A stretch of DNA of 64,000 nt from Pinus tabuliformis. Its lineage: Eukaryota; Streptophyta; Pinopsida; Pinales; Pinaceae. Positions within the stretch are counted from its first letter, which is position 1. Every line of letters begins with the position of its first letter. The stretch covers positions 1,020,556,514 to 1,020,620,513 of the forward strand of contig CM062804.1 in assembly GCA_031772625.1 (NCBI GenBank), in the 5' to 3' direction. The position numbers and the translations under genes were made by a program. A model generated the notes under the pieces. That model did no database searches. It saw only the letters and a program-made list of their open reading frames with translations, and was not told the origin of the DNA. Positions 1 to 10,886 of the stretch are shown here, piece by piece.

Positions 1-1065
1 CTTGGTTGTTGAGGCAGTATTGGCACCCAACCGCTAGATGTAATTCCAGCATAACTTGAATTTTGTTGTGAACTCTCGTATGGTTGTCCTCCCGGAGGAG
101 ACAATGAAAGGGTATATTGCCCCCCATACGGCGGTAATCTGGTACTCAAAGGAATTGTTTGTCCTTGAGAACCGGACTGCCCAAATTGACACCCTGAAGG
201 ATCAATTTGTTGAGACTCAACATAAGAGTTCCCAGATACTATTCCAGATGAACAAACAGGAATGGACCATACTGTCGAAATAGCCCCTGAGTGGGCCCCT
301 TTTAGCGATTGAGAGCTAGTTGGGATAGATGGTATGCCAGCGAACATTGTTGGAGTGACAGCAGGAAGTTCTGCCGTCGCTGTGTCAGATGACACAGTCC
401 TAGATGTCGACGGTTGTTCAGACATTTCTAGTCTATCCAAAAGATTGCCTAGCGATTCTACAGGAGCTTCTGATGACGATAGACTAATTTCTGATGAAGA
501 AGGATATAGAGTGATCCCAACTCCAAATCGCGATGGAGTACTAGATGGAGGATCCTCCACAATCTCTTCTATAGCAATTAGACCAGGTGGAAGAGGTAGA
601 CCGTTAGGTCCGTAAAATATTTCTGGTGCCGAAGAAGGTATAGAATCTGCAACGACAGATGTTTGGGGAATAACACCTTCCGAATCAACTGTAGATGGAG
701 CTGGTTCAGTAATACAAGTGTTTACCTTCACACTAGGATCAGTTCTACTATCCTTTGGTGGCTGCTAAACTTCTTCTGTAAAGGCAGGGATACCAGAAAT
801 GTTTGTAGTAACTGGAGTCTCCGAAGGTGTTGGAACACTTGTTCTAACTTTACCAGGGGATTTGGAACCGGTTAAATGAGTTCGCTTTGTCCGTAACAAT
901 TTCGATTCTGGAGACAAAGACAGTTGACTTGTAAGCCTCCGCGAACGACGGGGTTTCAATTAACTTTCTTCCACGATTACGGATTACTCGATCAACTAAA
1001 GATAAAGGGGAAATATGTTTCTGAATTAAATGAATTTTAGACGCTTTGACACAACTTGTTTTTTT
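1..1065 (-). pseudogene. gag-like low-complexity protein of element G
   Basis: From position 959 down to the window edge one minus-strand frame holds about 319 codons with a single stop (TAG at 765-767). The product is rich in Ser, Pro, Thr and Gln, with a basic start (KPRRSRRL) and a Gly/Pro/Gln-rich stretch at the window edge. No ATG precedes it: a TAA lies directly upstream at 960-962. A different frame continues the basic coding sense upstream (DRVIRNRGRKLI, about 1065 to 957), suggesting one frameshift near 957. Its position just behind the leader is where gag belongs. No CCHC knuckle or protease is visible before the edge, so gag is inferred from position and composition. Confidence 0.5.
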
Positions 1066-2697
1066 AATTTTTAAGAGTCGATAAAAAACAAAAGATGACT
1101 CTAGTCACCTTCGATTTTTAATGAGCCCGAAGTGACAAGTGCTTAGATGGACCTTTTCCTTTAAGGAGTCTGAAAAAGAACGAAAGAGACTACTCTGGAA
1201 ATCTAGGCAGAGGGATTACCAAACCAATCACAAAACTGCAGAATACTTTTTACGGTATGGCAGTCAATCTTCCCGAATGTTGTGTTCAGTGCATTGCGAT
1301 CGATAGGGCGGGAGACACGGCTTCCTATGGATAAAGGATAAAGCCTATTGTGGTCTCCCAATATATACTCAATGGTACGTGAGAGCACAAGTCTGTACTG
1401 GCAGTTTTCATCTCAAAGTGGAGGAATCACCCAACCATCAATGAAAACAACAGTTACCAGGCTTTACGACGCCAGAATACGTCTCTAGCCTAGACTTATA
1501 AATGTTGTGCGTTAGGTTCCAAAGCGTTTTTAGATTCATTAAATTTATTTTATAGTTGATCTTGCTTAAGAAATTTGCCTTTTAGGTTCACCGCGTGATG
1601 TAGATGTACAATTCCTAAAATGCAATCTAAGATGATAAACAATCGTTTAATCTTCTTTTTGCAATGAAAATCCTAGCTACTAAGGAAAGAGAGATGATTT
1701 TCTTTCAACATAGAGTAGAGAGCACATACTATATGCACTGTCCTAAATCAAACCAACAAACAGTCTAAATGCAAATGCACATGCATGTATTTGTTTTTCA
1801 GCCTTCTTAATGTGTGAATGATAAAAAGAAAGCCAAGCGCAAATCTGAATTATTTGTCAAAGCGACATTACTAACAAGTTTCTTTTCAAGACAAAATGAA
1901 GACAATGATGACACTTGGTGATTTGCAATTGAAAACTTACTTTCGACACTTGAAAAACTACTAATTCAAATCAAATACAAGAGTAACAGTGTAATCGACT
2001 ATCAAGAACAATCAGATTCTCTTCTATGACTAAAAACAACACTTGCGACACTTTCAAATCAAGAAATGACAGTTCAATTACGCTACTTCTTTGTAAAGAG
2101 AACTAAAATGGCTCAAAATACATAAAACATTTACAGTTCTTTGCACAATGGAGGCAGAATAATGGCAAGTAAGGGGATTTCAACAGAGGTGTACTAACTA
2201 CAGGCAGCAAAAACTCCTGAATAGAGCTGAAAAGCGTGAACATAGAAACCAAAATCTAAGGGTAGAAGAGGCCTTGTCTGATCAGCGCACCTGTAACACA
2301 GGGAAAAAGAGACGCAGCACACCTACTACACTCGGGAAGTGCGATGCATCCAGAATCCAAAGAAGAGAGATTGCGATGGTCTAGAGATGAGACTTCAACT
2401 GGGTTCTGGGTCAAAGTTTGCAGCTCAGTTTAGGGATTTAGGCCGAGCAAGTGGTAATCAGTAAATAAATCACAGAGGTAGATCTAAGGAGGTTACTAGA
2501 GCCACCATAAGGGAAATTATAGAGCTTGTAAATCAATTGTTCAGTTCATAAACAAAACCCGGAGATAGACTGAAGCAACATTGATCTACTTTGCACTTGC
2601 ATAGCAAATGCAGTTCGAAGGCTAGCTGGTTTAACTTCAGGCTCCATCTGTAAGTTTATAAAGTAAACAAATGTAGAGAAACAAACAATCTATTCGC
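1066..2697 (-). other. Leader of element G, no gene seen
   Basis: About 1.6 kb between the primer site and the gag-like frame. Only short unrelated open frames occur on either strand. Long leaders are usual in Tat/Ogre-type elements. Confidence 0.45.
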
Positions 2698-2715
2698 TCC
2701 CCAGCGGATTCGCCA
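2698..2715 (-). promoter_or_regulatory. Primer binding site, tRNA-Arg-like (element G)
   Basis: On the minus strand this reads TGGCGAATCCGCTGGGGA, three bases after the LTR end (...GTACCA). It resembles the Arg-type primer site TGGCGACTCCGCTGGGGA reported for Ogre/Tat elements, with one or two changes. Recognised from memory. Confidence 0.65.
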
Positions 2716-2718
2716 TTT

Positions 2719-3756
2719 TGGTACTGGGAAATCTAGTGTCTATGCAGAGCTGCTAGTCCCACTAAGGCTGGTAGCTACCTTAGAAACAAACAAACTAAAA
2801 CTACTTTCGTTTTCCTTTATGAGAAATAGATAAGAGGGGAATAAAGGAGACCAACCTTTGTCTTGCACTTGGTTCCTTGCTTGATTCCTCTCCCTTCTGA
2901 TAGATCTTTGCCACTCGCTTCCTCGTCTACCCAGCTTCAAAGAGCACCTGTAGAATCAAAGCAGCATAACACTATCCAAGAACATAGATCTATTATCATA
3001 AAAAATATAGGACCAGATATATATTTACCACACAAATGCATATATCATCAATCATACAAGAATGTGGAGGAACACTTGAATAGATTTATTAATAATCAAG
3101 AATAGCAAAGAGGATTACAACCAATTGTTCTGACCCAGCATCATCCTCTCGGCAAGAAAGCCCTTCTTCACCTCATGAAAAGCTTAGATCACCCAACACT
3201 ATGATGTTGCACCAAGAAACCAGCAGCACTTCCTTACAAGATACAAAATTACAGACTCTAGATCTCTGGGATGAGGGATCCATACATAGATGTTTGCAAG
3301 GGGGGTGAGTCAGATTTTGAGATTTGATTAGTGTCCTCTCTCTGATAGTTCTTGATTCCACGTGGAGATTGATGATCTCTTACTCATCCCTGGGCAAATG
3401 CAGAGAGGTAAGTGTCACAGGAGAAGTTTCTCGAAGATTCCATGATCCTCCACCTTGCATCTTGACCCTGCCATTTGTCCACTCTCGCCCATCGCACCCC
3501 ATAGAAGGGATTTTCAAGATGCATCGCACCTCCCGTGTGTATTTAGGTGGGATGCAGCGCACTTTGACCATGGAGCGGGTGAGATGGTCCAGTTTTGACC
3601 AGTTCTGAGCAGTTTTTCATGGAGAACTTCTGGGAGAAGATGTAATAAGTTGACCTTATTCTTTTAGAGGTCGGAACAACACTTTTAGGGACTTAAGAGC
3701 CCTTGGTTTATGGACATTTATGATTGGGGTTGCAGTGCCCAAAAATGTCTATAACA
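2719..3756 (-). repeat. 5' LTR of element G
   Basis: On the minus strand the LTR begins TGTTATAGACATTTTTGGGC at 3756 and ends ...CCCAGTACCA at 2719, giving the canonical TG...CA ends, about 1,038 bp. The lower boundary is fixed by the primer site three bases away. The upper boundary is fixed by the sudden loss of the element H gag frame at 3757. The partner LTR is outside the window. Confidence 0.72.
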
Positions 3757-4234
3757 GTGGGCTTTCCAGCAGAATCTTGCTCTTGTCTAAGTCGATGTTC
3801 TGTACTCTACAATAAACACCAATTTATCTAATCCAATTGTCCAACTTTTCTGCATTTAGCTCTCCATCATATATAGGCAAATCAAATTTAACATCTAGCT
3901 TGATTAAAGATACTTTCTTGTTATGTACATGGCTATTAGGAGGTGTGAGAAAGCTTTCCTCTTTCCCTTTTCCTTTTGAGTGGTCATGGAAATGTGATTC
4001 ATCTTCTCCTTTGTCTTGTTTAGAGCCTAATGAATTTTCATCCTTGTGTTTTCTAAAGTCCTTATACATTTCTTCTACCATGGACTTTATGGCTAGGAAA
4101 CTTATTATGAATTGAGGGTCTGGACCCATAGGACCTTCCTCTAACATTGTCTTCCAAGGATAGACTCTCCCAATTTTAGGATTAGTTTCCACCAACTCTC
4201 CTTCTCCTAATTTGAGCTTTGATCTAGTGAGCAT
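3757..4234 (-). pseudogene. gag: gag N-terminus of element H (truncated)
   Basis: A genuine ATG at 4234 opens a 136-codon frame beginning MLTRSKLKLGEGELVE, nearly the same as the gag start of element B at 37957 (MLTRTKLKLGEGELVE). The middle is acidic and lysine-rich, followed by a stretch ending KLDNWIR that also aligns with B. A stop follows at 3824, but coding similarity continues a further ~20 codons and then ends exactly at 3757, where the LTR of element G begins. The capsid core, zinc knuckle and pol are therefore missing here. It would have been the structural protein of the retrotransposon particle. Confidence 0.85.
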
Positions 4235-4278
4235 TCACAGCTAAACCAACACAAGCTTGTCTAACTTTACTGCCTAAA

Positions 4279-4290
4279 GCTCTGATACTA
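4279..4290 (-). promoter_or_regulatory. Primer binding site, initiator tRNA-Met (element H)
   Basis: Minus strand TAGTATCAGAGC, one base different from the standard TGGTATCAGAGC, two bases after the LTR end (...TATATCA). The same site is intact in element B. Confidence 0.8.
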
Positions 4291-4292
4291 AT

Positions 4293-5625
4293 TGATATAA
4301 AAATCACCCTTGAGTGACCTCAGTTAATTAATTATTGAATGAAGGTATTACAGACTCATGTGCTGGCGTGTGTCTATGTTATTTTAGGCAACAGATCGAT
4401 CAGATTGTAAAATACACAGACATTGGGAAATGGAAAACAACAGAGAAACACAGTAAGCAAATATAAGAACACAACAAATTAATGAGGAGTTCACCCTATC
4501 CTCCATGGCTATGTCTTCGGTCCAGATTTCAGTGGTGGCCTTATTTTATTGTGTCTTAAAGCAAATAATTACAATGAGGAGCTCAATCTGAGTCTCTTGA
4601 AACATAATTGCTTGGCAGGGTGGTTCTCGGATTCCCCAAGCCACTAGAGTGCATAGACTCTTTTCCTTACCAGCTCTTGAACTTTCTAGTCTTTAATGGA
4701 AGGGGCCCAATGTGGTGCTCAGTCCTGACAGATCCTCTCAAGGATGGCTTGAACCTCTCAAGCTCTCTGGTGCTCAACGCTACCTATGGTCAGCTCGAAC
4801 CTCTGTCTTTCTGGTTTTACTTCACTGTCTTCATTTTCTCTGTCTTCTTCCTTTTCTTCTCTTCTTCGTCTTTGGTGTCTTTTGCTTTATATGTTCATGG
4901 TTTTAAAGCCAATGGATCTCATGACTGTTCGATTCCCCTTCTTCCCCCGTTGGGTCGCCTGCCGCTACTCACTTGGACTTCCCTATCTTGGCGTCATCAT
5001 CAATGGCTCACAGGGAGTGGCCACTTGTCCTCTTGTGAACTGCACCACCTCTTCCTCGTCAATTCAGTTCTTTAGTTACATCATGGAATGAGTCATCCAC
5101 CACCTCGGCAGTCAAATCAAACCTCAAATCCTTGTAGATCTTGGCTCAATCCCCTGTCAAATCCGGTTCTTTCATCGGGCGCATTCTCAGCCGTTAGATT
5201 TGGAGCCCCCAAATCCAACGTCATTCACACATTTCGCACAGATCACTTGCTTGACCGTTCGCATGCGATGAGTGGCGGTTTTCTCTCTCCTCCACTTGCC
5301 ACACATCAGGCGCTGAATGGAATCGCTAGGTTTCAACCAAATCCACTTACCGCCCAAGGGTGCCCCCGATATACTGCCAGTTTTGGAGCACGGGTCCTGC
5401 CTTTAGCCTTTAGCATTTTCCCTATGGTTTTCCGGCTTCCATGCCACCGAGCGCTTCAGGGCCTTTCCATTTCGAGGGGTTTTGCCCAGTGATCACACAT
5501 TAGAAACTTCCTCCTTTTCTCGATCCGGGCTTCCCAGGTGCTAGTTTCACCTCTTGCGCAGTCTCCATGGGCCTCGGTCAACGCGCTTTGATCGAAGTCC
5601 TCGTTGTTCCACATTGGCTGCTAAC
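4293..5625 (-). repeat. LTR of element H, primer-site-proximal piece
   Basis: Homologous in reverse complement to much of the LTRs of element B, including ATGAGTCTGTAATACCTT near the primer-site end and a GGGCAAAACCCCTC block. Long open frames on the plus strand here (for example 4608-5075 and 5088-5492) fall inside this LTR and have no family features, so I do not call genes. The piece stops at the insertion point of element A and continues at 15497. Confidence 0.7.
5621..5625. repeat. Target site duplication CTAAC, left copy (element A)
   Basis: CTAAC directly precedes the TG end of the left LTR and is repeated directly after the CA end of the right LTR at 15492-15496. Confidence 0.92.
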
Positions 5626-6925
5626 TGTTGAGCTAATTTGTTTACCAAAATTAACAAAATTATTTCTTATCAATCCGGGTTGTTTATGCTTTTGAGGCAA
5701 GTTCACTATATGTGAAGATCATATGTAATCAAACCTTGAAAGATAAGTTATTCAAAAGCTTAAAGTAATACATCCTACAACTCTAATTCAATTAGTTTAA
5801 AAAGAGGAAAAATATTGAAATGGTTCTTGACTCAAGAAGTCCACTTTTGCCTCAATTACCACTTAATGAATCAGAGGTTAAAACCAAGAACTTAAGATGG
5901 ATAAATTATTAATGAAAGAAGCTCTTAACTTAAGAGACACATAAGGTATTTCATCATAATTCATTCATGTCAATACCAAAATCACATAAAGAAACTACTT
6001 GCATGCAATCAAAGGAAGCTAGTTTTAATTCATCATTTTAGTAGAAGGGATGCTCAACTTGAACATTTGTTTTTCCAACTTAATAAAGTTATGAATAGGC
6101 TAAGAACTAATGAAATCAATCACCATGCATGGACCATAAAGCAATCTGAAATAAAGCTTTGAAAAACTAGTTCTACAATAACCAGATTACAAGAAATAAA
6201 ACTAGTTAACAAGGAAGTGTACTTAGCTTGGAATGGGGGCCCTCCACCCTTGCCTTACACACTTGAGAAGTGATATCAGAAGCTCAAATTCAGTCACACA
6301 TCCATAGCGTTGAACAACAAAATAATAATAGCACAAGTCTTCAAATTAACTCTTCAATCCAAAAGTGTCACAGCATAAAAGTATAATAAGTCAAAACATA
6401 AGCCATCAAAGTTTTGGCTCTTAAATAAGAAGTCTCATGAAACAAACTGATCTATATTCACTCAAACAAACCCATCTACTCTCATCCATCCATCTAATTT
6501 GAATTCATTACTCCCATCCCAAGAAATATGACCAATCCCATAGAATCTCAAAATTGCCCTATTTCTATGGGATTTCTGAATGACTAGTCATGATTGACTA
6601 GCACCAAATGGGCCTAATAAAACTTGTTCTGTTCGAACTAAGCATAGCTAGCTTAGTCCTAGTTCCCAAGCTATCCATCCATGCATTCAATTCGTGCCCA
6701 AGTGTCCTGCAATCACATCAACCATAGAGCTATTACAGGAATTTCTGAATCTGCCAATTTTGCACTTAAAACCAAACTTTCATAAAAACTTTAGAAATTG
6801 AAAAATTAAAATTAAATACCTGAATGGATATCAAATATACATCAAAATGGGATGAATGAAGGGAAAATGGATGGCAAATAGATGGATTAGTAAGTTTCTT
6901 AGAGCAAAAATAAGAGAGCCCAACA
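5626..6925 (-). repeat. 3' LTR of element A
   Basis: 1,300 bp, starting TGTTGAGC and ending GCCCAACA on the plus strand, so the ends form a short inverted repeat (TGTTG/CAACA). It is nearly identical to 14184-15491. Lying next to the polypurine tract makes it the 3' LTR of a minus-strand element. Confidence 0.95.
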
Positions 6926-6939
6926 TCTCTCCCTTGCTT
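6926..6939 (-). promoter_or_regulatory. Polypurine tract of element A
   Basis: Minus strand AAGCAAGGGAGAGA directly next to the 3' LTR, the expected site of plus-strand DNA priming. Confidence 0.7.
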
Positions 6940-6943
6940 ATCA

Positions 6944-8335
6944 TCAAGCATGTCCCCATGCTTGCTTACTCCTCTTTGATCTTCTTCTCTCTGTATTAGA
7001 TGTTGTACCTGTAGATGCTTCCTGTTGTGCTACCCTGACCAAACAATCCAAACCTGAGTCATGTCTTTCCCTGAACAAAGCTGCTTTTACCTTCTGTTTT
7101 TCATACTTTGCCTGCCACATATTCTTTTCCTTTGGCCATTTAAATTCTTGCTTAGAAAGTAGATCATTTTTCCGTTTCAGTCTCCCTAACTCTTCATTTA
7201 GCTTTTCATTTTCCTTGACCAACTTAGCATTATCCTTCTTATTTGCCTTGTTTTCCTCTTTTAATTATTTTTCCAGGATTTTGCTAATTTCTAATTGGTC
7301 AATTAAGTCCCTGATTCTTCCCAAATTGATTTCTTTTTCAAAATCTTGTGTTGTTTTCATTAATGATGCTGCTGCTGCATCATCATATGAAAAATCCCTC
7401 TCAAATACTTCTTGTGCAATGTCATTTTCTTCTTGTTTTCTTGGAGAATATGTTTCTACTTCCTTGTCTAAGTCAATGGGACTTTTATTCCTAAATCTTC
7501 TAGGAATAGACATAACAGATGTTTCATTTTCCTACATGGCCATGTTATTTTGCTGTTTAGCTCTTGTTCTGGGATACAAGGGTGAACTCATCAATCCTCT
7601 ATTTTCCTGCTCTATTTTATCCTGTACTTCATTAATCTGTTCAATGAACTTATTTTTAGACATGAACTCTCTCCATACTATGCCTTGTGACCTCACCTGA
7701 TACTCAACTAGGATTTTGATCAATCCTTGGTGGTAAATCTGTCCTGCTTTAGGCCTGTGTTCATGTCTCACTGTTTCAATCATTCTCAAGAGGCTCCTAT
7801 ATAGGAAATATGGCAAGTTAATCCTATCCTCTCCCTTAATATGCTGTAGAAGCCTGACATGATACAAGTGGGCAACACTATATCCTCTATCACAAGTCAA
7901 AAACTTCTGGATGACCAAAACCAACTCACCCCATGGTTCATTGAACCATTCCCTTGGTATCCCCTTTTTTTTATCAAAAGTCCCTTTCTAGTTCTTCTCA
8001 AGAAAGAAAGTCCATGCTTTCTCCTTGAAGTGCAGGCCTTTGTAATATTTCTCACCTATCATTGGTAGATCTAAAGCTTGGGAAAGATATTCCCGAGTCA
8101 CAGGAATAATAACATCTTCTACTCATGTCTGGTCCTGACTGAAATTGTTTATAAAGTCCCTGGTTATCTCTTCAGAGTGGCCATCAAATTTTTGTAAAAA
8201 GCCTATCATTCCTGCTTGGTAAAGTTTTTCTATAGTTTCCTTCCTCCAGCTCTCTATCTGAAATTTTGGCTCTACTCTGGCTGACATTGTTTCTGAAAAC
8301 CAGTGAATGTATGCTTCTGTTGTTACTATTTTCAT
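6944..8335 (-). pseudogene. Third-frame accessory protein of element A (broken)
   Basis: Minus-strand coding sense can be followed from 8335 to 6944 through several stops and frame changes (stops near 8123 and after FFLEKN at about 8000, frameshift near 7970). Blocks in order: an N-terminal region ending DFINNFSQDQT; VTREYLSQALDLPMIGEKYY; a core with YHVRLLQH and INLPYFLYRSLLRM (about 7860-7780); a QGLIKILVEYQ and WREFM block; a charged linker; and a Lys/Glu-rich coiled coil (about 7260-6960) with a basic end. The core matches gene D at 44.6-45.2 kb and the third frame of element F at 58.7-59.3 kb. It occupies the position where Athila elements carry an env-like gene, but I see no signal peptide or membrane segment. 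Function unknown; it resembles 'putative plant transposon protein' domains, from memory only. Confidence 0.65.
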
Positions 8336-8647
8336 CTCGACAATAATTTTTTTATGACTATTGTTCTTTTCAAAATGAAATTCTGAAAGCAGAGAAGCTT
8401 ACCTGCTTTTTCACAACAATTTAACTTTGATTTCTTCAGCCTCTGTTTACCCTTTCTCTGCAGCAGCACTGTTTTAAATCCCTGTTCAAGCAATCAAACA
8501 CCTGTATATCCCTGTCAATATGCTAAACTCTGTTCTGGTAAACAAAATACATATGAAAAGAGCTTTTTTCATAAAGTGTCCTTAGTTTTCTAATGTATTT
8601 GTTTAGGCATTATTCTCATACTGTTTCATGTATGCCCATCACCCTAC

Positions 8648-9205
8648 ACTGTGTATACTGTCAAGCCATATGTTTACTGTGTATATACAGTCATTAAAAA
8701 CAAACAATGTTTTTACTGTGTACATACAAGCTCTTAAAACTAGCAGTGCATTCAAATGGCTCTCGGCCTCAACATAAAAATTTGAAAATCGACAAAATGC
8801 TCTCGGCCTGCTTATCTAAAAGCTTGAAAAACAACGCTTCGGCCTCAAAACAAATTGAAAAAAAACAAATAGCGCATTTAAAATGAATTTTAAATGGCTC
8901 GGCCTTTACTCTCTTTGGCAATCAGCGCTCGGTCTTAGACATTACACAGCTCTTCTTTTAAACATGACACAGCTCTTTCGGCCCACACAGACTTCAACCC
9001 ATTGTTTTAGTCAAAACAAAGACGCACAGTGGCAAAAAGGTCCATAACAGAGACACATCCATTATGTTTGTTCACCATACGGGCTGTTTCCATACATAGG
9101 CATGTGATATATCAATTATATAAATAATGACAGCGCACAACAAAACAAAGGATGTGTATCAATGCGCAATCAAAACAATGCGCAATCAACCAACAGCGCG
9201 CAATC
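8648..9205. repeat. Clusters of short repeated motifs
   Basis: Three successive families. ACTGTGTATA-like occurs at 8648, 8676 and 8715. CTCGGCCT-like occurs at 8762, 8802, 8838, 8898, 8928 (CTCGGTCT) and 8977 (TTCGGCCC). GCGCAATCAA occurs three times between 9163 and 9206. Spacing is irregular, so this is not a simple tandem array. Confidence 0.6.
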
Positions 9206-9962
9206 AAAACAAACATATCATATCTTCGGTGCTATGAGGTAGACTCTGCCTCCTCTGTTTTATGGACTTTGTTGTGATTTGCAACACTGCACTCTGTTTT
9301 GGTTCACAAAACTTCACATGCGATCCCCATACCCCTAACGTGTTATCCATGAAACAAGTTTAAACTTAAATTGTTGCGCTATTTACTAGTGTTCTATGCC
9401 ATGATTTACGTAGTGAATCTTATCGCCATATTTATTAACTGTTGTCAACCGACTTACTGCTGGAGTTAATGCGTGGTTTCGGCGTTACCTGGTTGTCAAC
9501 GAGCGCTGAGGAGTGTTAAACGGCGCTCCAAATCCCTGTTGCTTCGTTCAACTGACTGGTGGCAAGGGCAAAATCATTAACCATTAATTACAGGCAGTTT
9601 ACAACTATATTCCACAGTTGCCGAGCTTAAACAAACTACACCGTTACCTGAATGGATCCCGAAAATTCAGTGATCATTGTTGGGCAATTTATTGGGCTTA
9701 AATTGCTGCATTAAATTATCAACCAGGGAAACTCGTGAGCTTGTGATGATGCCAACAAAATATATGCAGGAGTAGGCAACTAACTCTATGTCTAACTAAA
9801 TAATTTATGATTCAATATAATATGCAAGGGAAGAGGCTCCTAACTAAGGAGGTCCTGGTTGTCCTTCCCTACAGTATCATAGAGAAATCATTGATTACAT
9901 AAAACTAGAAACTTGAAATAAAGACAAGAGAATGAACTTAATTGTTGTTCAGATTCAAGTAG

Positions 9963-10242
9963 AGAGAGAGACTAACTTAGTCTCTTGATTGTCCTCTCAT
10001 GTACTAATCCAAACTAAACTAAGATTCATTCACAAGCATAAGAAATGAAATAACTTGAAACATGAAAGCAAAAGGATGAATTTCAATTACCATATAAATC
10101 AATGGAGAGAGAGCCTAACTTAGACTCTTGGTATCTCCTCATATGATACTTGAAACATAAAAGCAAAAGAATGAATTTCAATTATCATGCAAATCAAATA
10201 GAGAGAGAGAGCCTAACTTAGACCCTTAGTTGTCCTCTCATA
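9963..10242. repeat. Three imperfect repeats in element A
   Basis: Blocks beginning GAGAGAGAG(A/C)CTAACTTAG and ending CTCAT start at 9963, 10104 and 10202, separated by AT-rich sequence that is itself similar (AAAGCAAAAG(G/A)ATGAATTTC). Period about 98 to 141 bp. Confidence 0.65.
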
Positions 10243-10886
10243 TGCTGATTAGATTCTAATTTAAAACTCATTCATCAATCACAAACAAATCCTCAAACAT
10301 CTAAACAAGTAAATGAAATAAGATCTAATATGAAATAAAATGTTTCTCTCATCCTTTTAGAGTGAGCTCAATTCTCTTAAGAACAAGACAAATTATTCCA
10401 TATACTACATTAAGGAAAATTAAATCTAAAACTACATAATGGAAATATATGTAAAACTTATATCTAAAACTACATAGTGGAAATATATGAAAAATGAAGC
10501 TTTATTCTATGCCATCACAAGTTGGATACAATGCTCTAAGAGTCCTCCCTTTGGAATGGAGGAGGTACTCCTATTTATACAATAGGATGAGATAACAAAC
10601 TCATAATGATGATCCACTAATCTCTCTTTTAGTTCCATACATTTCTCAACCATCTAGACACATAACCCTATCCTCCATGATCTCCTCCATGAGGTCCATG
10701 ATTTTCTCCATGATCTTTTCCATGAGGCTTATCTTATCAAATTCGAATTTGATCATTCAAGGCCACATAAAGATGCCCTGGAACCTTCCTTTGTACCTAC
10801 ACATGTCAACAGACTCATTCTAATTGTTAGGTATAAGTATAAGCGTATTATTTTCTAAAGTTTAGCCATAAATTCACTTAAAAATG

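Larger units (their letters stand above)
1..3756 (-). mobile_element. Element G: 5' part of an LTR retrotransposon, cut by window edge
   Basis: Reading on the minus strand, the order is LTR (3756 to 2719), a tRNA-Arg-like primer site (2715 to 2698), a long untranslated leader (about 2697 to 1066), then a gag-like reading frame running off the left edge. The right end of the LTR abruptly interrupts the gag frame of element H, so G inserted into H. An Arg-type primer site plus a long leader is known from the Tat/Ogre group of Ty3/gypsy elements; the lineage is inferred because no polymerase is in view. The second LTR and its target duplication must lie left of the window. Confidence 0.72.
8336..10886 (-). 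other. Non-coding interior of element A where pol would be expected
   Basis: About 2.5 kb without a coherent frame on the minus strand and without RT or integrase motifs on either strand. It holds clusters of short repeated motifs (8648-9205), three copies of a GAGAGAGA...CTAACTTAG...CTCAT block (9963-10242), and on the minus strand a TATAAATA box near 10578. The TATA box and changed composition from about 9.4 kb suggest a nested solo LTR, but I could not fix its ends. Confidence 0.5.

Noticed and set aside
4608-5492. Long plus-strand open frames (155 and 134 codons) as host genes
   Set aside because: They lie inside the LTR of element H, overlap each other in different frames and show no domain; the same DNA aligns with the LTRs of element B.
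8648-10242. CRISPR-like spacing of short repeats
   Set aside because: Repeats are imperfect, irregularly spaced and lie inside a eukaryotic LTR element; no cas genes.
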